Notes: a model not told the origin generated them from the sequence alone. Positions 31,751 to 44,005 are shown, numbered from the stretch's first letter. The stretch is DNA of 64,000 bases from Candidula unifasciata (GCA_905116865.2 CAJHNH020008433.1:261001-325000); one strand, 5' to 3'. Translations and numbers: made by a program.

Positions 31751-32657
31751 ATGTACTCGGCAAAAGTCAAATAGTATCAAATGTGTAAGAAAGTACCAAC
31801 TTCGACAGCCCTGTTCAGCGCCTGCGTGCCAGCCGATATCTGCTGACTCTTCATAGCCGCGGGTGCTTGAAGCTGAAGCGTTGACCATCAGCTTCAGCTC
31901 CGGGGAAACTAAGTACCAGCCTCAGTGTGTGTGAGTATGTGTGAATGTGTATGTCTGTGTGTGGGTGTGTGCATCCCCCCTTCCCTCCGCAACAACTCCC
32001 CGGGCTCACAACAAACTAGACAAGAAAATTACTTAAGAATGAGAGTGAGATGTCTGACAAACTCTGCCTGAATGACCAGAAAAGATAAAACCAGGGGTGA
32101 ACTTGTTCAACATACAAATTAGCTCTCTATGATAGTTGGTACCAGGACATTAATGTTAGATGGCCAGACAGTTCGTCTATTATTGCGTTTTGAACTGCAT
32201 TACTCATTTCTTAGACAATCTTTCACGAAGTTCTCATATTTTCTAATTTATAAACAATATCGGTTCAAGTAACGATTCCCGGCCCAAATAGAGCGTAATT
32301 AGGCGGTCATTGATGCTTGCTAACCTTTCACACGCGCTAGTCTAAGTTAGAGGGGAGTCACGTTGTGTTCTGTTATGTATATTTTAGGCTTCCTGTGAGC
32401 GGCAAGGTGCACGGTGAGTTTTACTCTTTATCCTGAGTGGCCAGCGACATTATGTATATTTTAACCTGATTGGACTTTTAAGTGCGAGATGAATTATCTT
32501 TAGTTATCAGCGCTGACGACCGACAAGGAGGGCCGAAGCAAAATGTTAACAGTTCTGAAAAAAAAAAAAACACGGGGCGTAGGCTGCAGTCTCTTGTGGG
32601 ACGTAGGCTGAGGAGGGGAGGTGGGGAAGGGGGGTGGGAAAGGGCAGTTCTAGAGCT
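31751..32657. other. Unassigned sequence
   Basis: No gene or repeat family recognised. GAAGCTGAAGCG (31870) and ATCAGCTTCAGCTC (31888) can pair as a short hairpin; its meaning is unknown. Confidence 0.5.
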
Positions 32658-32689
32658 TTAGGGATTGTTAAAAACGGTTACATCGTATA

Positions 32690-32955
32690 ATATAGAGCAC
32701 GAGTCATTGCCGATGAGAGCGTCGAAGACAATACAACCTGACACACCTGTAACATGGAGTCGCGCCTGTGAAAGGTCAGGAAGCATGGATGAGCCTGGGC
32801 GAGGAATCGTTAGATGTACCAGAGATTTTCTGCTTGTCTGTAATTCACAATACAGGATGTCCTTTGGAATTCTACCATACTCCTTTCTCCAGGTGTAGCC
32901 AAGCCATCTAAGCCTACCAAGACTGAGCATTGAAAACAATTGTTTGAACACCAGT
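32690..32955 (-). pseudogene. LINE-F C-terminal fragment, copy 1
   Basis: LGRLRWLGYTWRKEYGRIPK followed by DILYCELQTSRK is the typical (L)RRLRWLGH...GRIPKDxLYGEL tail of jockey/CR1-like LINEs. It has lost both the upstream RT and the downstream end. A relative is at 44006-44520. Confidence 0.72.
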
Positions 32956-32969
32956 TTTTCGGTTAAAGG

Positions 32970-33080
32970 TTAGTTGCGTATCCTTTACAGGACGTTGCAG
33001 AACCAACCCCAATAGCCCCTGGCTGTTGTGTGGTTTTTCTAGGCAAATTTACGTTCAGTAGCTTGCTCTTTGGTACTACC
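32970..33080 (-). mobile_element. SINE-A 3' part
   Basis: It has GGTTAGTTGCGTATCC, ACAGGACGTTGCAGAACCA and TAGGCAAATTTACG, then loses similarity. The tRNA-like head is absent. Confidence 0.8.
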
Positions 33081-33429
33081 AGTGAAAACATGTTGCGCAG
33101 AAACTCGTGTTTGCTGGCTGGACTTAGATATTTAAATAAAAGGCAACGACCGTTTTTTTTCTTTCTCTGGTCGGTAAGTTTAAAGATCAGACGAGTGTAG
33201 TGACCTTTCTATGTCACCCCACGAAAATATCATGTTACAAGGAAAACTGGGTGTTATGTTTATAAATGATTTTGTTCAACTGTTTAGCCGCGACGTGGTT
33301 GTTGATAATTGTACATTTGGCCCCGCGGATGAAAGAAAAGGTTGCCTGCTTCTGCAGTCCGGCTGTGTCTGGTTATACTGTGCTCGACTAATGACATAAC
33401 CAGTTAACCGTTGACTTCTTTATCTTCTT
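33076..33429. other. Unassigned sequence
   Basis: A 62-residue frame (33211-33399) has no recognised features. Confidence 0.5.
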
Positions 33430-33650
33430 CGCCTTCACGGGCTGTAAATTCCTGCGAAAAGTTCGGGTTGTTCATCCACCTCTGACTTTAGACTTGTTCC
33501 AGAACCTGGGTGTTGCGTGCACATCCATTTTACAGATATATATGCAGATTGTTGGTTCCTTGCTGCTCAGGTAGATGCACTCCGACTTCGAAGGAAGCTC
33601 CCCAATTAGTCGACTTCTAATACATGCTTTTTGTGAAGGTAGTGGGTCCC
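33430..33650 (-). mobile_element. SINE-B copy
   Basis: On the minus strand: GCATGTATTAGAAGTCGACT, TTCGAAGTCGGAGTGCATC, TGCACGCAACACCC and AATTTACAGCCCGTGAAGGC, then GAAGAAG. The tail is very short here. Confidence 0.78.
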
Positions 33651-33830
33651 GGAACCCACACAGCAAAACAGCTGGCTGATATCCGTTTCGTTTCTATGTC
33701 CTGTGTGTGTATGGGATGTTTCCGTCGACTTAGTCACGGCATGGGGGACATATATCACTTCATCGCCGCCAGTCCACCTGTCTGCCTTTGTTCGATCGCC
33801 TGTCTCAGTGCTGACTACAAATCTATCATC

Positions 33831-33986
<156 letters not shown>

Positions 33987-34127
33987 AATTGTATATTGTG
34001 AAAATGTGTGATTTAAAGCTAGTCTTTGAGTCTTGTGCCTTTAAAATAATTCTAAAACAGTGCGCAAGGGATAATGTAAGGGTTATGCTCAAATGGATTA
34101 ACATAACGAAAAACAAACAAAGTGCCA

Positions 34128-34640
34128 CCTCGTAATTCGAACATAATCCGTTCCCAGACGGCGTTCGAATTCCAAACTGTTCATGTTCCAAAGCAATTGT
34201 TGCTATTTAAAATAATTGAAACTAAAATTAATCTGTTCCATGTATTACGTTATGAGAATATTTTTAATACAAACATCAATAAATAAAAAATAAAAAAGAT
34301 ATTAAAAAAAAACCATTTTATTTACTGTACCTCAATCAGAATGGCGACATGGCAAATAGAGGCAGGAGGAGGACGGGAGATTAGGGGGAGATTAACGCTT
34401 AGAAGGTGAGTCACCTTCCACAATAACATCCTGAATCTTTTCTGGTGTTTCATACTGTAGGCGTTCACCACTTGTAGAGGGTTTGGGGTCACAAGTTTTT
34501 GTTGTCATCCAGCTTTCCAAAGTGCTCTGGTATTGGCGAGCCACCATGTATTTTAATGGTCCCAAAATATTGGGTAATGTTATCATTAAATAGGTTAACA
34601 CGTCTGGTACTATGGTTCTAACAGGGTGCCACCTCTTAAC
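34128..34640 (-). mobile_element. Possible pogo/Tigger-type DNA transposon remnant
   Basis: CCACCTCGTAATTCGAACAT and GACGGCGTTCGAATTCC near 34127-34170 resemble the interior of Tigger/pogo-type termini. On the minus strand 34601-34392 encodes 69 residues ending in EKIQDVIVEGDSPSK before a stop, like an acidic transposase C-terminus. GTGCCACCTC occurs near both edges (34121 and 34625), but in the same orientation. Assignment is tentative. Confidence 0.3.
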
Positions 34641-34819
34641 AACGTTTCTGCGTGTTCGACCACATGGTCAAACCATCTTGGATTTCAGCAGTGCTAACCT
34701 TTCCAGCTTCTCCCTTTTCCTCACCGACAGAAATTCCTTCTTTCAATGTCTTCCTTCTACTGCTAGTGAAAGTACTGAAGTAATGTGAAGTTGAAAAAAA
34801 AAAATAAAAAAATAAAGAA

Positions 34820-35095
34820 ATAAAGTAAAGATCCCTTTTCACGCCTTAGGCACATCAGGCCTATGGGAAGAGCACCCATATTTTATAGACCAATCGGCAC
34901 TAGGTGGGTAATGTGGTCAGCATGACGCCGGCCGTCTTTACTTCCCCAGGACATACATCCTAGTACTCATTTTAGGCTGGGTCGACCTGCGACGCCCCGT
35001 ACCATGATAAAAGCTCAGGCAACCAGCAGTGGGTTTCGATCGCGGTACGTTGAATCACGAGTCGGACTTGCAATGCCTAAGCCACAGATGCCGCT
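34820..35095 (-). mobile_element. SINE-C copy
   Basis: On the minus strand: a tRNA-like head with CTTAGGCATTGCAAGTCCG and a degenerate B-box (GCGATCGAAACCC), then AGGTCGACCCAGCC, AAGTAAAGACGGCCGGCG, TGACCACATTACCCACC and TAAGGCGTGAAAAGGG, and a T/A-rich tail. Confidence 0.82.
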
Positions 35096-35231
35096 GAAAG
35101 TACTGAATCTCCTGCGTTTTCAGCTCAATCGAGTGATCGGCACTCTCGTGGGTTTGATTTTCAAGTATTCAGTATTAAGTATTCAGACGAATGAAAACAT
35201 ACAAACTAGTCCTAATGAGTTGAGTTGAATT

Positions 35232-35510
35232 GAGTCAAGAATTGCCATCACAGCACTTGGAGCATTTCCATGCGTGCTCTGTCCTCATCTTTAGCAGCCA
35301 GCGCAGAATTCCAATACTGATGGTGACGGTCGAAATCTGGTTACACCAAGGTGCCTCATTCTTACCAGGCCATAAAAATGTTTTTTTCTCTACTGATTCC
35401 GTTGCTTGTTCCCAAAGGGCCTTGACCACATCTGCCTTGTCATGTATCAATTCACCACCCAGTGGTGCCGATCCAGCTAATCCGTCTGTCTGTTACTAGT
35501 TCTAATGAGA
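35232..35510 (-). pseudogene. LINE-E RNase H tail fragment, copy 2
   Basis: On the minus strand: GWWIDTRQMWSRP-like in one frame and IHDKADVVKALWEQ in another, matching LGGILMHDNADKVWFLWEN at 24.3 kb. It ends LRWLLKMRTEHAWKCSKC, parallel to LRSLLKMRTESLWEYPECC. Frameshifted relic. Confidence 0.65.
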
Positions 35511-36540
35511 CCAACTCACTCCACTGCGACGAATACAAGCAAATAAACCACATGTGTTTGCAAAGAAACACACAGAAAGGCAGACACTTAGATAGACAAA
35601 CAGACGTACTGTGATATTTAGAATGAAATGTAGATTTTTTGGGGGTCGCCTTCAACAACCTACTTATAGTGTTGCTGAAAGAAACAGCCACAAAAAGGAA
35701 GTCGTATGGCAAAAAGCTACAAAATAAAAATCAGCATGGGAACGATAGAAACGGCTATTTTCAGACCCGTCCACAAATACGAAAGGAGGAGAAAGGAAAT
35801 GGAAAATTCAAGGAAGCATAAGCTCTTTTATTCCCAACACAATCCGATTCGGAACTGGGGAATTTTCAAAGACCGGGATGACGATTTTGTGTCGTTACTG
35901 GAGGAGAGGATAACGTGTCAGAGCAGAGACTTTGATAGCACTTTTCCTCATACCCAAGGTCGCGAAGGTCAGATAGATCGATAACATTCGTTTACAACAC
36001 CAGCGGGTAATGGTGGGCGATGCCTTGTGAACGCTGGGAAGAAATGAAATAACCAGACTAGATATACGTAAGGACAGACACATAAAGTAGCACATATCTG
36101 TTTTTATCTTCTGCTTGATTGGTAATATTCTTGTGGATGTGTTGAAGGTGAATGTTTTGTTTAGTTCCTGGTTGTGTGCTAGGAAAAGGCATAACATTTA
36201 TCTTAGCCATCGTGTTTCTGGAGAGATGTGTTGTGTGTTGTTGTTAATGCCGAGTGGTCGGTTGGGTTCTTTCTTTGCTAACACAGTAGCTGTGGTATTT
36301 GTGTCCTTTTCTTTAGATGTTCTAGTGTTCCTTTTAAGCGAGGTTGTAGCTTCGGACAAGGCTGACTGTGGTTTAAAAAAAAATGCTTTGTTAGTTTTCG
36401 CATTATTTACAACAACGGTAAGTAAATAGTTACATTTGTAGAGTGCGTTTATGGCAGTTTGTTGTTAGGGTGTGATTTTCTCTAGGAATAGTTGTATATG
36501 AAGAAGATGACAATAGGGCCTTTACTGTTTTGAAGCGGAT
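35511..36540. other. Unassigned sequence, longest non-repetitive stretch
   Basis: Open frames of 92-104 residues occur (35706-35984 plus; 36115-36429 plus; 35895-36197 minus), but none shows a known motif. A donor-like GGTAAGTAAATAG at 36417 lies at the end of the 36115 frame. Without an acceptor or homology I do not call an exon. Confidence 0.4.
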
Positions 36541-37312
36541 TGGGTGTATGGAGGCTTTTGAGCTGAAATGCTAAAGAAAGATTCTCGGAATACCATGGAC
36601 CAAGAAGACAAGAAATACAGACATCCTAATAGATTTTAACATTAAGGAAGATTGGCTAGTGGAAGATTGGCTAGTGGAAGATTGGCTAGTGGAAGATTGG
36701 CTAGTGGAAGATTGGCTAGTGGAAGATTGGCTAGTGGAAGATTGGCTAGTGGAAGATTGGCTAGTGGAAGATTGGCTAGTGGAAGATTGGCTAGTGGAAG
36801 ATTGGCTAGTGGAAGAGTGGCTAGTGGAAGAGTGGCTAGTGGAAGAGTGGCTAGTGGAAGAGTGGCTAGTGGAAGAGTGGCTAGTGGAAGATTGGCTAGT
36901 GGAAGATTGGCTAGTGGAAGATTGGCTAGTGGAAGATTGGCTAGTGAAAGATTGGCTAGTGGAAGATTGGCTAGTGGAAGAGTGGCTAGTGGAAGAGTGG
37001 CTAGTGGAAGAGTGGCTAGTGGAAGAGTGGCTAGTGGAAGAGTGGCTAGTGGAAGAGTGGCTAGTGGAAGATTGGCTAGTAAACATTCTAGGAAACGGAT
37101 TTTTTTTTTGTTTTGTTACCACTGCGGATTAAAAAGGATAAACGCAGAAGGGATGGAATCAGGAAAGAGTGCCAGCGACAGACCAGCTCGAAGAAGGCAC
37201 AGGATGTAAGTGACACTTGGGGTTAGAAAGTGTACAAGGCGGAAGATCTGGCGAGAGACAGTGTTTTACTTTCAGGAAGCCTGTGATGAGAGCGGCGTTT
37301 TGCAAAGAACCA
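36541..37312 (+). pseudogene. LINE-C 3' coding region carrying a minisatellite
   Basis: Before the array it reads AFELKC, RKILGIPWTKKTRNTDIL and FNIKEDWL, the LINE-C order. After the array, decayed GRGRPxRR-like sequence (CAGCTCGAAGAAGGCACAGG), GGCGAGAGACAG and AGAGCGGCGTTTTGCAAAG match the end of the copies at 10366 and 49885. The central part, from INSIL on, is replaced by 29 units of 15 bp. Confidence 0.78.
36646..37080 (+). repeat. 15-bp minisatellite, 29 units, grown inside LINE-C
   Basis: The unit GGAAGATTGGCTAGT encodes EDWLV. Variant GGAAGAGTGGCTAGT is clustered: 11 ATT units, 5 AGT, 6 ATT (one with GAAAG), 6 AGT, 1 ATT. All units are exactly 15 bp. The source is the single GGAAGATTGGCTAAT in LINE-C. 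Confidence 0.96.
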
Positions 37313-37439
37313 GTTAACTGCCCATACTGTTATCAGTAATGTCATAAAAGCATTCCTCGTGTCGGTGCTGGGAACCATTTTCGGGGGATGGATGGATAGG
37401 AAAGCGGATGGGGGGGGGGGGGGTAAGTGAGGAGGGTAA

Positions 37440-37800
<361 letters not shown>

Positions 37801-38108
37801 ATACACGATATACTTTCTAAATGCCTTTCGACCTATTCAGATGCTTACATTAACCCATCCAAACCCCTTTATCTTAACCCTTTCTGTCCACGAGGGTAAT
37901 TATTCAAACTCATGGAGGTGCAGTTTTCATTAGTTTTAGAATATAGCCTCAGATAGCCTAAGAGGTGGCGTCAGAGAAAAAGGCACCTTGCGGTAGCAAC
38001 AATGGTCCTGACATACAAAGCTTTGATTAAAAAAAAAATTAAATCACGAGCTGGTCTTGTTAGCCATACTTGCCAACACAGGCATCGTATCTGGGCACAC
38101 ACATCGAT
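37801..38108. other. Unassigned sequence
   Basis: Nothing recognised. Confidence 0.5.
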
Positions 38109-38478
38109 GGCACAGTGATAGCTTCTGTCTTTAAATACACGAATGCCAATACACAGTTATTGCTTCTGTCTTGAAATACCCGTATTCCAAGACACAGTTA
38201 TAGCGTCTGTCTTGAAATGCACGTATTCATAGACACAGTTGTAGCTTCTGTCTTGAAATACGCGTATTCCAAGACACAGTTATAGCATCTGTCTTGAAAA
38301 ACGCGTATTCCAAGACACAGTGATAGCTTCTGTCTTGAAATACGCGTATTCCAAGACACAGTTATAGCGTCTGTCTTGAAATGCACGTATTCATAGACAC
38401 AGTTGTAGCTTCTGTTTTGAAATACGCGTATTCCAAGACACAGTGATAGCTTCTGTCTTGAAATACGCGTATTCCAAA
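38109..38478 (+). repeat. 41-bp minisatellite, about 9 units
   Basis: Unit GACACAGTTATAGCTTCTGT followed by CTTGAAATACGCGTATTCCAA. Variants GTTGTAG and ATGCACGTATTCATA recur in a two-unit alternation. Contains ACGCGT (MluI-type CpG palindrome) in most units. Confidence 0.93.
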
Positions 38479-39515
38479 ACTGTGCGCACCTCTCCCCCCT
38501 CCCATACATTCTGCTACTACACCTCTGCAAAATAGGTCACGCGCTCGCAGGTGAAGAATTGCACAACAATTCGTCTTTTAGTCGTATCAACAATTTTTCA
38601 GGATCGTCCGCCATTTTGGTAAGAGCGTAATTCTGTGTAATTATATCGTCTGTATAAATATAGGCGCGTCAGACATAGCTTAAATGGTGTAATAACCGTA
38701 ATCCGGCAAGCAGAAAAACAGAACGGCTTTTATTTATACTCACTAAGACCGAAAATGAAATCCGAGTGGGAGGGACAGCGTCGTAAATTTACTGCTTTTT
38801 TACTTTAATCAATATTTTTGGGCATGCGTGCAAGTGCCTTCCGCAAAACAAGCAGCGGTTCTTAAACTATATAGAGTGTGATGACTTGGAATGATATGGT
38901 GAGTAGGAAGGTGGACATCTCTGTTTCATTAAACCACTTTGCTTGTGCTGTGTAAGTCTAAGTTTGGTTTTGGACTCAGTCACTCGGTTAGGGCATGCAT
39001 GTTTTGGGGGGATATCTTTAGGGGTCCTCTCCGGAGCTGCTAGGTTTATGCTTTAAGAAGCTATGCTCTGGGATAATGAATAGCTGAGAGAAACCGAACC
39101 ATTTGTACAACATGACCGAAAGGTGTCTGTTCTTTGTTCTTAGTCTTGGGAAAAGGTGTATTAAAGAAATCGACCCTTAACAGTGATAATGAAATCCTCG
39201 AAAACAGGTGCCACAATACCAGAGTGTAATCAACTGCTGGAGAAATATATCAGAGAAATGGACCCATAAACATTTCACACCTACATATTATCAGAGACAG
39301 ATCTGTAAACTTGTACTCAGGTTTAGTTCCTGAACGATAAAGATATGATACAAGCACCCCCACCCCCAAACACAGTGTTGACATTGACAGCTGCCTTATG
39401 CATTAAATGTGTGTGCCTGTTGTTGGTCTTGTCCAAACTACTGTTTGTTTCACTTTTTATATAAGGCAGTGGTAAGCATTTTGTGTGACTTTTGCTGACA
39501 CAAGAATAAAATGAT
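38479..39515. other. Unassigned sequence
   Basis: No gene or recognised element in about 1 kb. Frames are short and lack family features. Confidence 0.45.
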
Positions 39516-39589
39516 AATGTGGTAACCCGTTGCGATAAAGCTGAAACCACGACTTACCCAAAAAGCTTATCCGACACCCCCAGACTATG

Positions 39590-39790
39590 TTCTGTAATCA
39601 TGCAGGCAAAATGGTTCGGTCATCTAGTTCGAGCACCAACAGGCAGTATACCTTATCCAACAGTAATTTACGGACTAAATGAGAATGGAAAGAAAGGCCG
39701 GCAATCCAAGTTGGAAGAAAATTGTTACCAGGTGTATAAAAGATAAATCTGTTTCTAAAGCTCTAACAGTCCTAGTACCAACTGCCACAG
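39590..39790 (+). pseudogene. LINE-D C-terminal fragment
   Basis: AKWFGHLVRAPTGSIPYP, then GLNENGKKGRQSKLEEN, matches the KWFGHLxRMP...GRPRKKW tail. Downstream frames are broken. Other LINE-D pieces are at 48360, 55200, 62210 and 63340. Confidence 0.7.
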
Positions 39791-39950
39791 AAAACCACGT
39801 TAAAGAAACATAATGATCACAAAACAAGAAGACCACGCTCAAATTAAACAATAGCATCGACACGATCTTGAAGAAATAAGGGCAAGCTGAACACAAGCAA
39901 ACACAGACGATCCGTACTTATTCACTCCATCCTCATTTACCCTCCATCCC

Positions 39951-39970
39951 TCCCCCCCCCCCCCCCCCCC
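39951..39970 (+). repeat. Poly-C run, about 20 bases
   Basis: Homopolymer run; its length is probably uncertain in any assembly. Confidence 0.9.
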
Positions 39971-40460
39971 GCCATTTTTTTAAAACCCTACTTCGCAAAT
40001 ATAACTTATTGAAGAAGAAGAAGCAGCAGAGGCTGATAGATGGAATAACATCATTCAGTGTAACTCTCCGTATACAAATGACACAAACAGACACGCTCTC
40101 GCTGTTGATACACCACCACCCCACCCACTCCGTTTTTTGGGACATCGCAAGAGTCCCTTGCTCAGAGAAAGAGTTGCTCCGACAGATGCTCAGAACCGCT
40201 GTGGATTCCAGCCACATTTACTTACATTCCAAGGATTGTTATTGAGAAGGCAAAGATGAAGGCCTTTGACATTCTGTTATTTGTTATGGATTAGCAGCGA
40301 GCTGCCGGTGGTCGAGGGTTAGTGCATTGGCTGACTGACTAAACAGAGGGCGGTGTGGCCGCCCTGACCTTTACCACGCAGGGATTGACCGAGCTTCATA
40401 AACCGGGTACCTGATATGAAAAAGGGTGTTTAAAGATAAGTGGATCTGCGTCCTTACGCG
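39971..40460. other. Unassigned sequence
   Basis: A short GAA stretch at 40012-40024 follows AACTTATT. A 78-residue frame at 40009 lacks known features. GGTGGTCGAGGGTTAGTGC at 40309 could be the head of an unrecognised SINE. Confidence 0.4.
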
Positions 40461-40600
40461 CACAGACTACAGATTACACCGGACTGTTGTAGTTTTATAG
40501 GTGCCTTAGTTATAACTTCTTTAGAAGTTAACTGAGTAATCTGGAATCTGTCCTGTTAATCTGCCATTCAGTTTGAGATTTTTCTAAAATCTCAGTGTTC
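40461..40600 (+). repeat. Unnamed dispersed repeat, copy 1
   Basis: CAGACTACAGATTACACCGG, then TATAGGTGCCTTAGTTATAA, AGTAATCTGGAATCTG and CAGTTTGAGATTTTT, parallels copy 2 at 41611 (CAGGTCTGCAGGTTATACC, TACAGGTGCACCAATTACAA, AGTTATCTTGGACTTG, CAGATTGAGATTTTA). Roughly 70 percent similar by eye. Family unknown. Confidence 0.55.
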
Positions 40601-41399
40601 AGCCTTCATGTAGCATATTATAGACTTTTAGTTTAAAATGGAGGACTAGGCATGGCAGCATGTTTAGCTTTGAAGTTGTTATTGCTTCCGACAGTGCTTT
40701 GCTGGTGCAGTTTCAACATATAGACGGAAGACTATTGTTTCGCTAAGTTACTGAGTTAAGTACCAAGTGCAGCACTATGAGCTGTGTTTCTCACATGGAA
40801 TTCCTTTTATTTGTACAGCGACTGAGTCGTGGTATTTAATATTGCCGATCGCCGTTTAAAGTGTGGGCTGGCGAAATACCTTATGTAATAATTTTACGTG
40901 TGTATAGCCAGCTTATCGTGACCTGCTACTTTCATCAACGACAAACTGCATTTCTGCTGGGCGACTGCTGGCTTTGGCGCTTCTAGTTGTTTGTTTGTTT
41001 TAGTATCCAGAAGCCATGAGTTGTTAACCCTTAGGCTCGGTATTATGGATATCGCAACCTTTCGACATTGATTCCATTGTAAATACCGTAAATCTGGGAG
41101 AAATGTGGCTTTTCTGCCTACCCCCGGGAGTGACCCGGACCACAAGGAGTTCGTCACCCGGTCACCGCTCAATCCGGTTTAGCCAACTACGCTAGAGAGC
41201 CGGGCTGGCGCTTCTAGCAACTACCTTATGCATTTGCTGCGTGCAAACATCTATGGATTTTGCCGAGACTAATTTTTTTTTCACCAGTTTTTTTTTCTCC
41301 TCCCCTAAATGAATCAGTGGGAGGATATTTCATTTTATTTTTACTGGTATAAGATCGGAGAAAGTATGGGGTGACCTAATTGCAGTGATGTTAAAACTA
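40601..41399. other. Unassigned sequence
   Basis: A 92-residue frame on the minus strand (40894-41172) has no recognised family. GGCGCTTCTAG occurs at 40976 and 41210, a hint of a local duplication. Confidence 0.4.
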
Positions 41400-41530
41400 C
41401 GATTACTACTACTATTATTACCACGCCACCACCACCATCACTACTACTATTATTGCTGCAGCGACTACTACCACCACCACTACTACCACCACCACCACCA
41501 CCACTACGACAACGACCATCACCACCACCA
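41400..41530 (+). repeat. (ACT/ACC)n trinucleotide microsatellite
   Basis: Imperfect ACC, ACT and ATT triplets. Confidence 0.9.
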
Positions 41531-41610
41531 GAAGGGAAACAAAGAATGATCGATCGATTTATAAATGTGTCGGTCGTGTAAAAAAAAAACATCCTTACCT
41601 GCGCAGGTCT

Positions 41611-41740
41611 GCAGGTTATACCAGACTGGTGTGGCCCGTTACAGGTGCACCAATTACAATTTCTGTAAATGTTTAACCAGTTATCTTGGACTTGCATTGT
41701 TGGCTTGCTATCCAGATTGAGATTTTATCGGAATTGGGCA
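41611..41740 (+). repeat. Unnamed dispersed repeat, copy 2
   Basis: Related to 40461-40600 in the same orientation, about 1.15 kb downstream. Confidence 0.55.
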
Positions 41741-42111
41741 GAAACCTGGACAATTAACAAGCGACTAGAGAATCGAATCGAGTGTCTGGAAACTTGGCTA
41801 TACGGAAGAATAGGAAGTAATTCTGAAAGACTTTGATTTAAACGACAATTATTTAAAGAATTAAAAAAAGACACTAGGGAAATATTTTGACCACATTAAA
41901 AGACATAAAACGCTTTTAAAAAACAACACCAATAGATGGACGATCGGCAGTCAGAGACGTCACCTGATTGGTGAGGAAGTGCTGAAATCTTTAGGTAGCA
42001 CCCCGAAATAAATAAAATTAAATAATAAAAAAAAAAAAAAAACTCTTAATGGAACGGATAAATAGAGCAACTTTACTAACACGGGTCGCACTTGATGACA
42101 ATAAATATGGG
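41741..42111. other. Unassigned sequence, perhaps LINE relic
   Basis: RLETWLYGR-like and GSNSERL-like broken frames at 41780-41830 faintly recall the tail of LINE proteins. Not enough for assignment. Confidence 0.3.
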
Positions 42112-43270
42112 ATGCACTAGGTGAAAGTAAACCTGGCACGCTCTATGCAAAAGTATATATGGGATGCACTAGGTGAAAGTAAACATAGGACGAAGTAGAT
42201 GAAAGTAAACATTGGAGGCACTAGATAAAAGTAAACATGAGGCGCTCTAGGTGAAAGTGGAGTCACCGTGGCCGTGCGGCTAGACGCTCGCTGCGGATCG
42301 GAAGGTCGTAGGTTCGCTCCTTGGCGGAGCCAGACTTTAAAAAAAACAACCTTGGCTCCAAGGTCGACCCAGCCTTGAGTGGGTACCGGGTGCAGTCCCG
42401 GGAAAGTGAAGGCGGCCGGCGTGAAACTGACCACATCACCCATCTTGTGCCGATTGGTCTATAAAAATATAGGCCTAGCTCTATATTCCCTATACGCCTT
42501 AAGGCGTGGAAACGGGTCCTGTACTTACTTTTTTACACACTAGGTGAAAGTAAACATAGGACGCACTAGGTAAAAGTAAATTTGGGACACACTAGATGAA
42601 AGTAAATTTGAGACGCACTAGGGGAAAGTAAACATAAGACGCACTAAGTAAAAGTAAATTTGGGACACACTAGGTGAAAGTAAACATAGGAAGCACTAGG
42701 TAAAAGTAAATTTGGGACACACTAGGTGAAAGTAAATTTGAGACGCACTAGGGGAAAGTAACCATAGGACGCACGAGGTGAAAGTAAACATGGGACGCAC
42801 TAGGTCAAAGTAAACATAGGACGCTCTAGGTGAAAGTAAACATAAAACGCAGTAGGTGAAAGTAAACATGGAACGCCCTGTATGAAAGTAATATGCTACA
42901 CCCTAGGTGAAAATAAATAAGCTACACCCTGGGTGAAATTAAAATGCTACACCCTGGGTGCAAGTAAATATGCTACACCCTGGGTGCAAGTAAATATGCT
43001 ACACCCTGGGTGCAAGTAAATTTACTACACCCTGGGTGCAAGTAAATATGCTACATCCTGGGTGGAAGTAAAAATGCTACACTCTGGTTTAGAATAAATA
43101 TGCTGCACCCTGGGATAAAGTAATATACTACACCCTGAGTTGAATTAAATATGCTACACCCTGGTTCAAAGTAAATATGTTACACCCTGGATAAAAGTAG
43201 ACATGGAAAGCACTGCAAAAAAGTAAACATGGGACGCACTGTGCAGAAGTAAACATGTGAGACGCTGGAT
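42112..43270 (+). repeat. 26-bp minisatellite with drifting unit
   Basis: Unit CACTAGGTGAAAGTAAACATGGGACG, about 26 bp, near 42112-42880, shifting to ATGCTACACCCTGGGTGCAAGTAAAT at 42890-43200. The AGTAAA core persists through the shift. SINE-C entered the array at 42258. Confidence 0.92.
42258..42535 (+). mobile_element. SINE-C, most complete copy
   Basis: About 278 bp. The tRNA-like head carries GTGGCCGTGCGGCTAGACGC and B-box GGTTCGCTCCT (42311-42321). The body has CCAAGGTCGACCCAGCC, GGGTACCGGGTGCAG, AAAGTGAAGGCGGCCGGCGT, ACCACATCACCCATC and TATAGGCCTAGCTCTATATT, ending GGGTCCTGTACTTACTTTTT. The A-box is less clear. Other copies: 10937, 22727, 34820, 47049 and 47660. Confidence 0.88.
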
Positions 43271-44005
43271 GTGTGTAAACACTGTTTGCTAGAGAAGGAG
43301 CGAAGAGATTTTCCTTCATTAGTTTCTATAGCAGCAACAGTTAAAAATAGCAAATAGATAAACGGAGAGAGAAATAACATCAGCAGAGCGGCATGCAGTC
43401 GCGATGACAGTGACTGCATTTGGCATGGTGCGCATTGTGTTTGTGACAGTATAGTTTTAAAATTAGAAGTTGCAGTAGCTGACTTTAACCTTGGGTAGTG
43501 CAAGTAGTAGTTAAAATATTTACGTAGTTTGTTGTACTGCGGTAGGGCACATTGAAGTGGTTATCTTCGCAATTGTAATTCGGCGCATAAATAATTGGTA
43601 GCGTATCTTCTAAGGTCTTCTTTTTGTCGTTTGAATTGAAGTGGTCATTTTGGTAGTTTGTTGAGTGTATTTGCAGTTGCATTATCTTTGTTCCAAGTTA
43701 TCTTGCGGTCCGTATTAGAGTGTTTATGTTTTTTTTTCTTAGAGCATTGTATTGTGTGTTATTGTTGTAGCTCGTTGCATTGATGTGTATATTGCACCTT
43801 CGTAGTTCTTTATAGTGCTGCGCATAAGGAAGAATATGTATTATATTAATGCTTGACTGGCACCTTTCCGTCTTTTCAGACGATAGTATTATACCGCTCT
43901 AAGAGAAGGCACGGGACTTACATCCCGTGACGATGGCGAGTGTGATTAGCAAGACCCACCCGAGATGAGAAAAGTCTTCTACAATTACAGCATAGCATTT
44001 TAGGA
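43271..44005. other. Unassigned sequence
   Basis: No recognised gene or element; GTCTTTTCAGACGATAG and GGGACTTACATCCCGTGACG at 43871-43933 are short palindromic stretches. Confidence 0.45.

Noticed and set aside
36115..36429. 104-residue frame ending at a GGTAAGT donor-like site, possible exon
   Set aside because: No acceptor, homology or neighbouring exon was recognised; a GTAAGT hexamer is common by chance.
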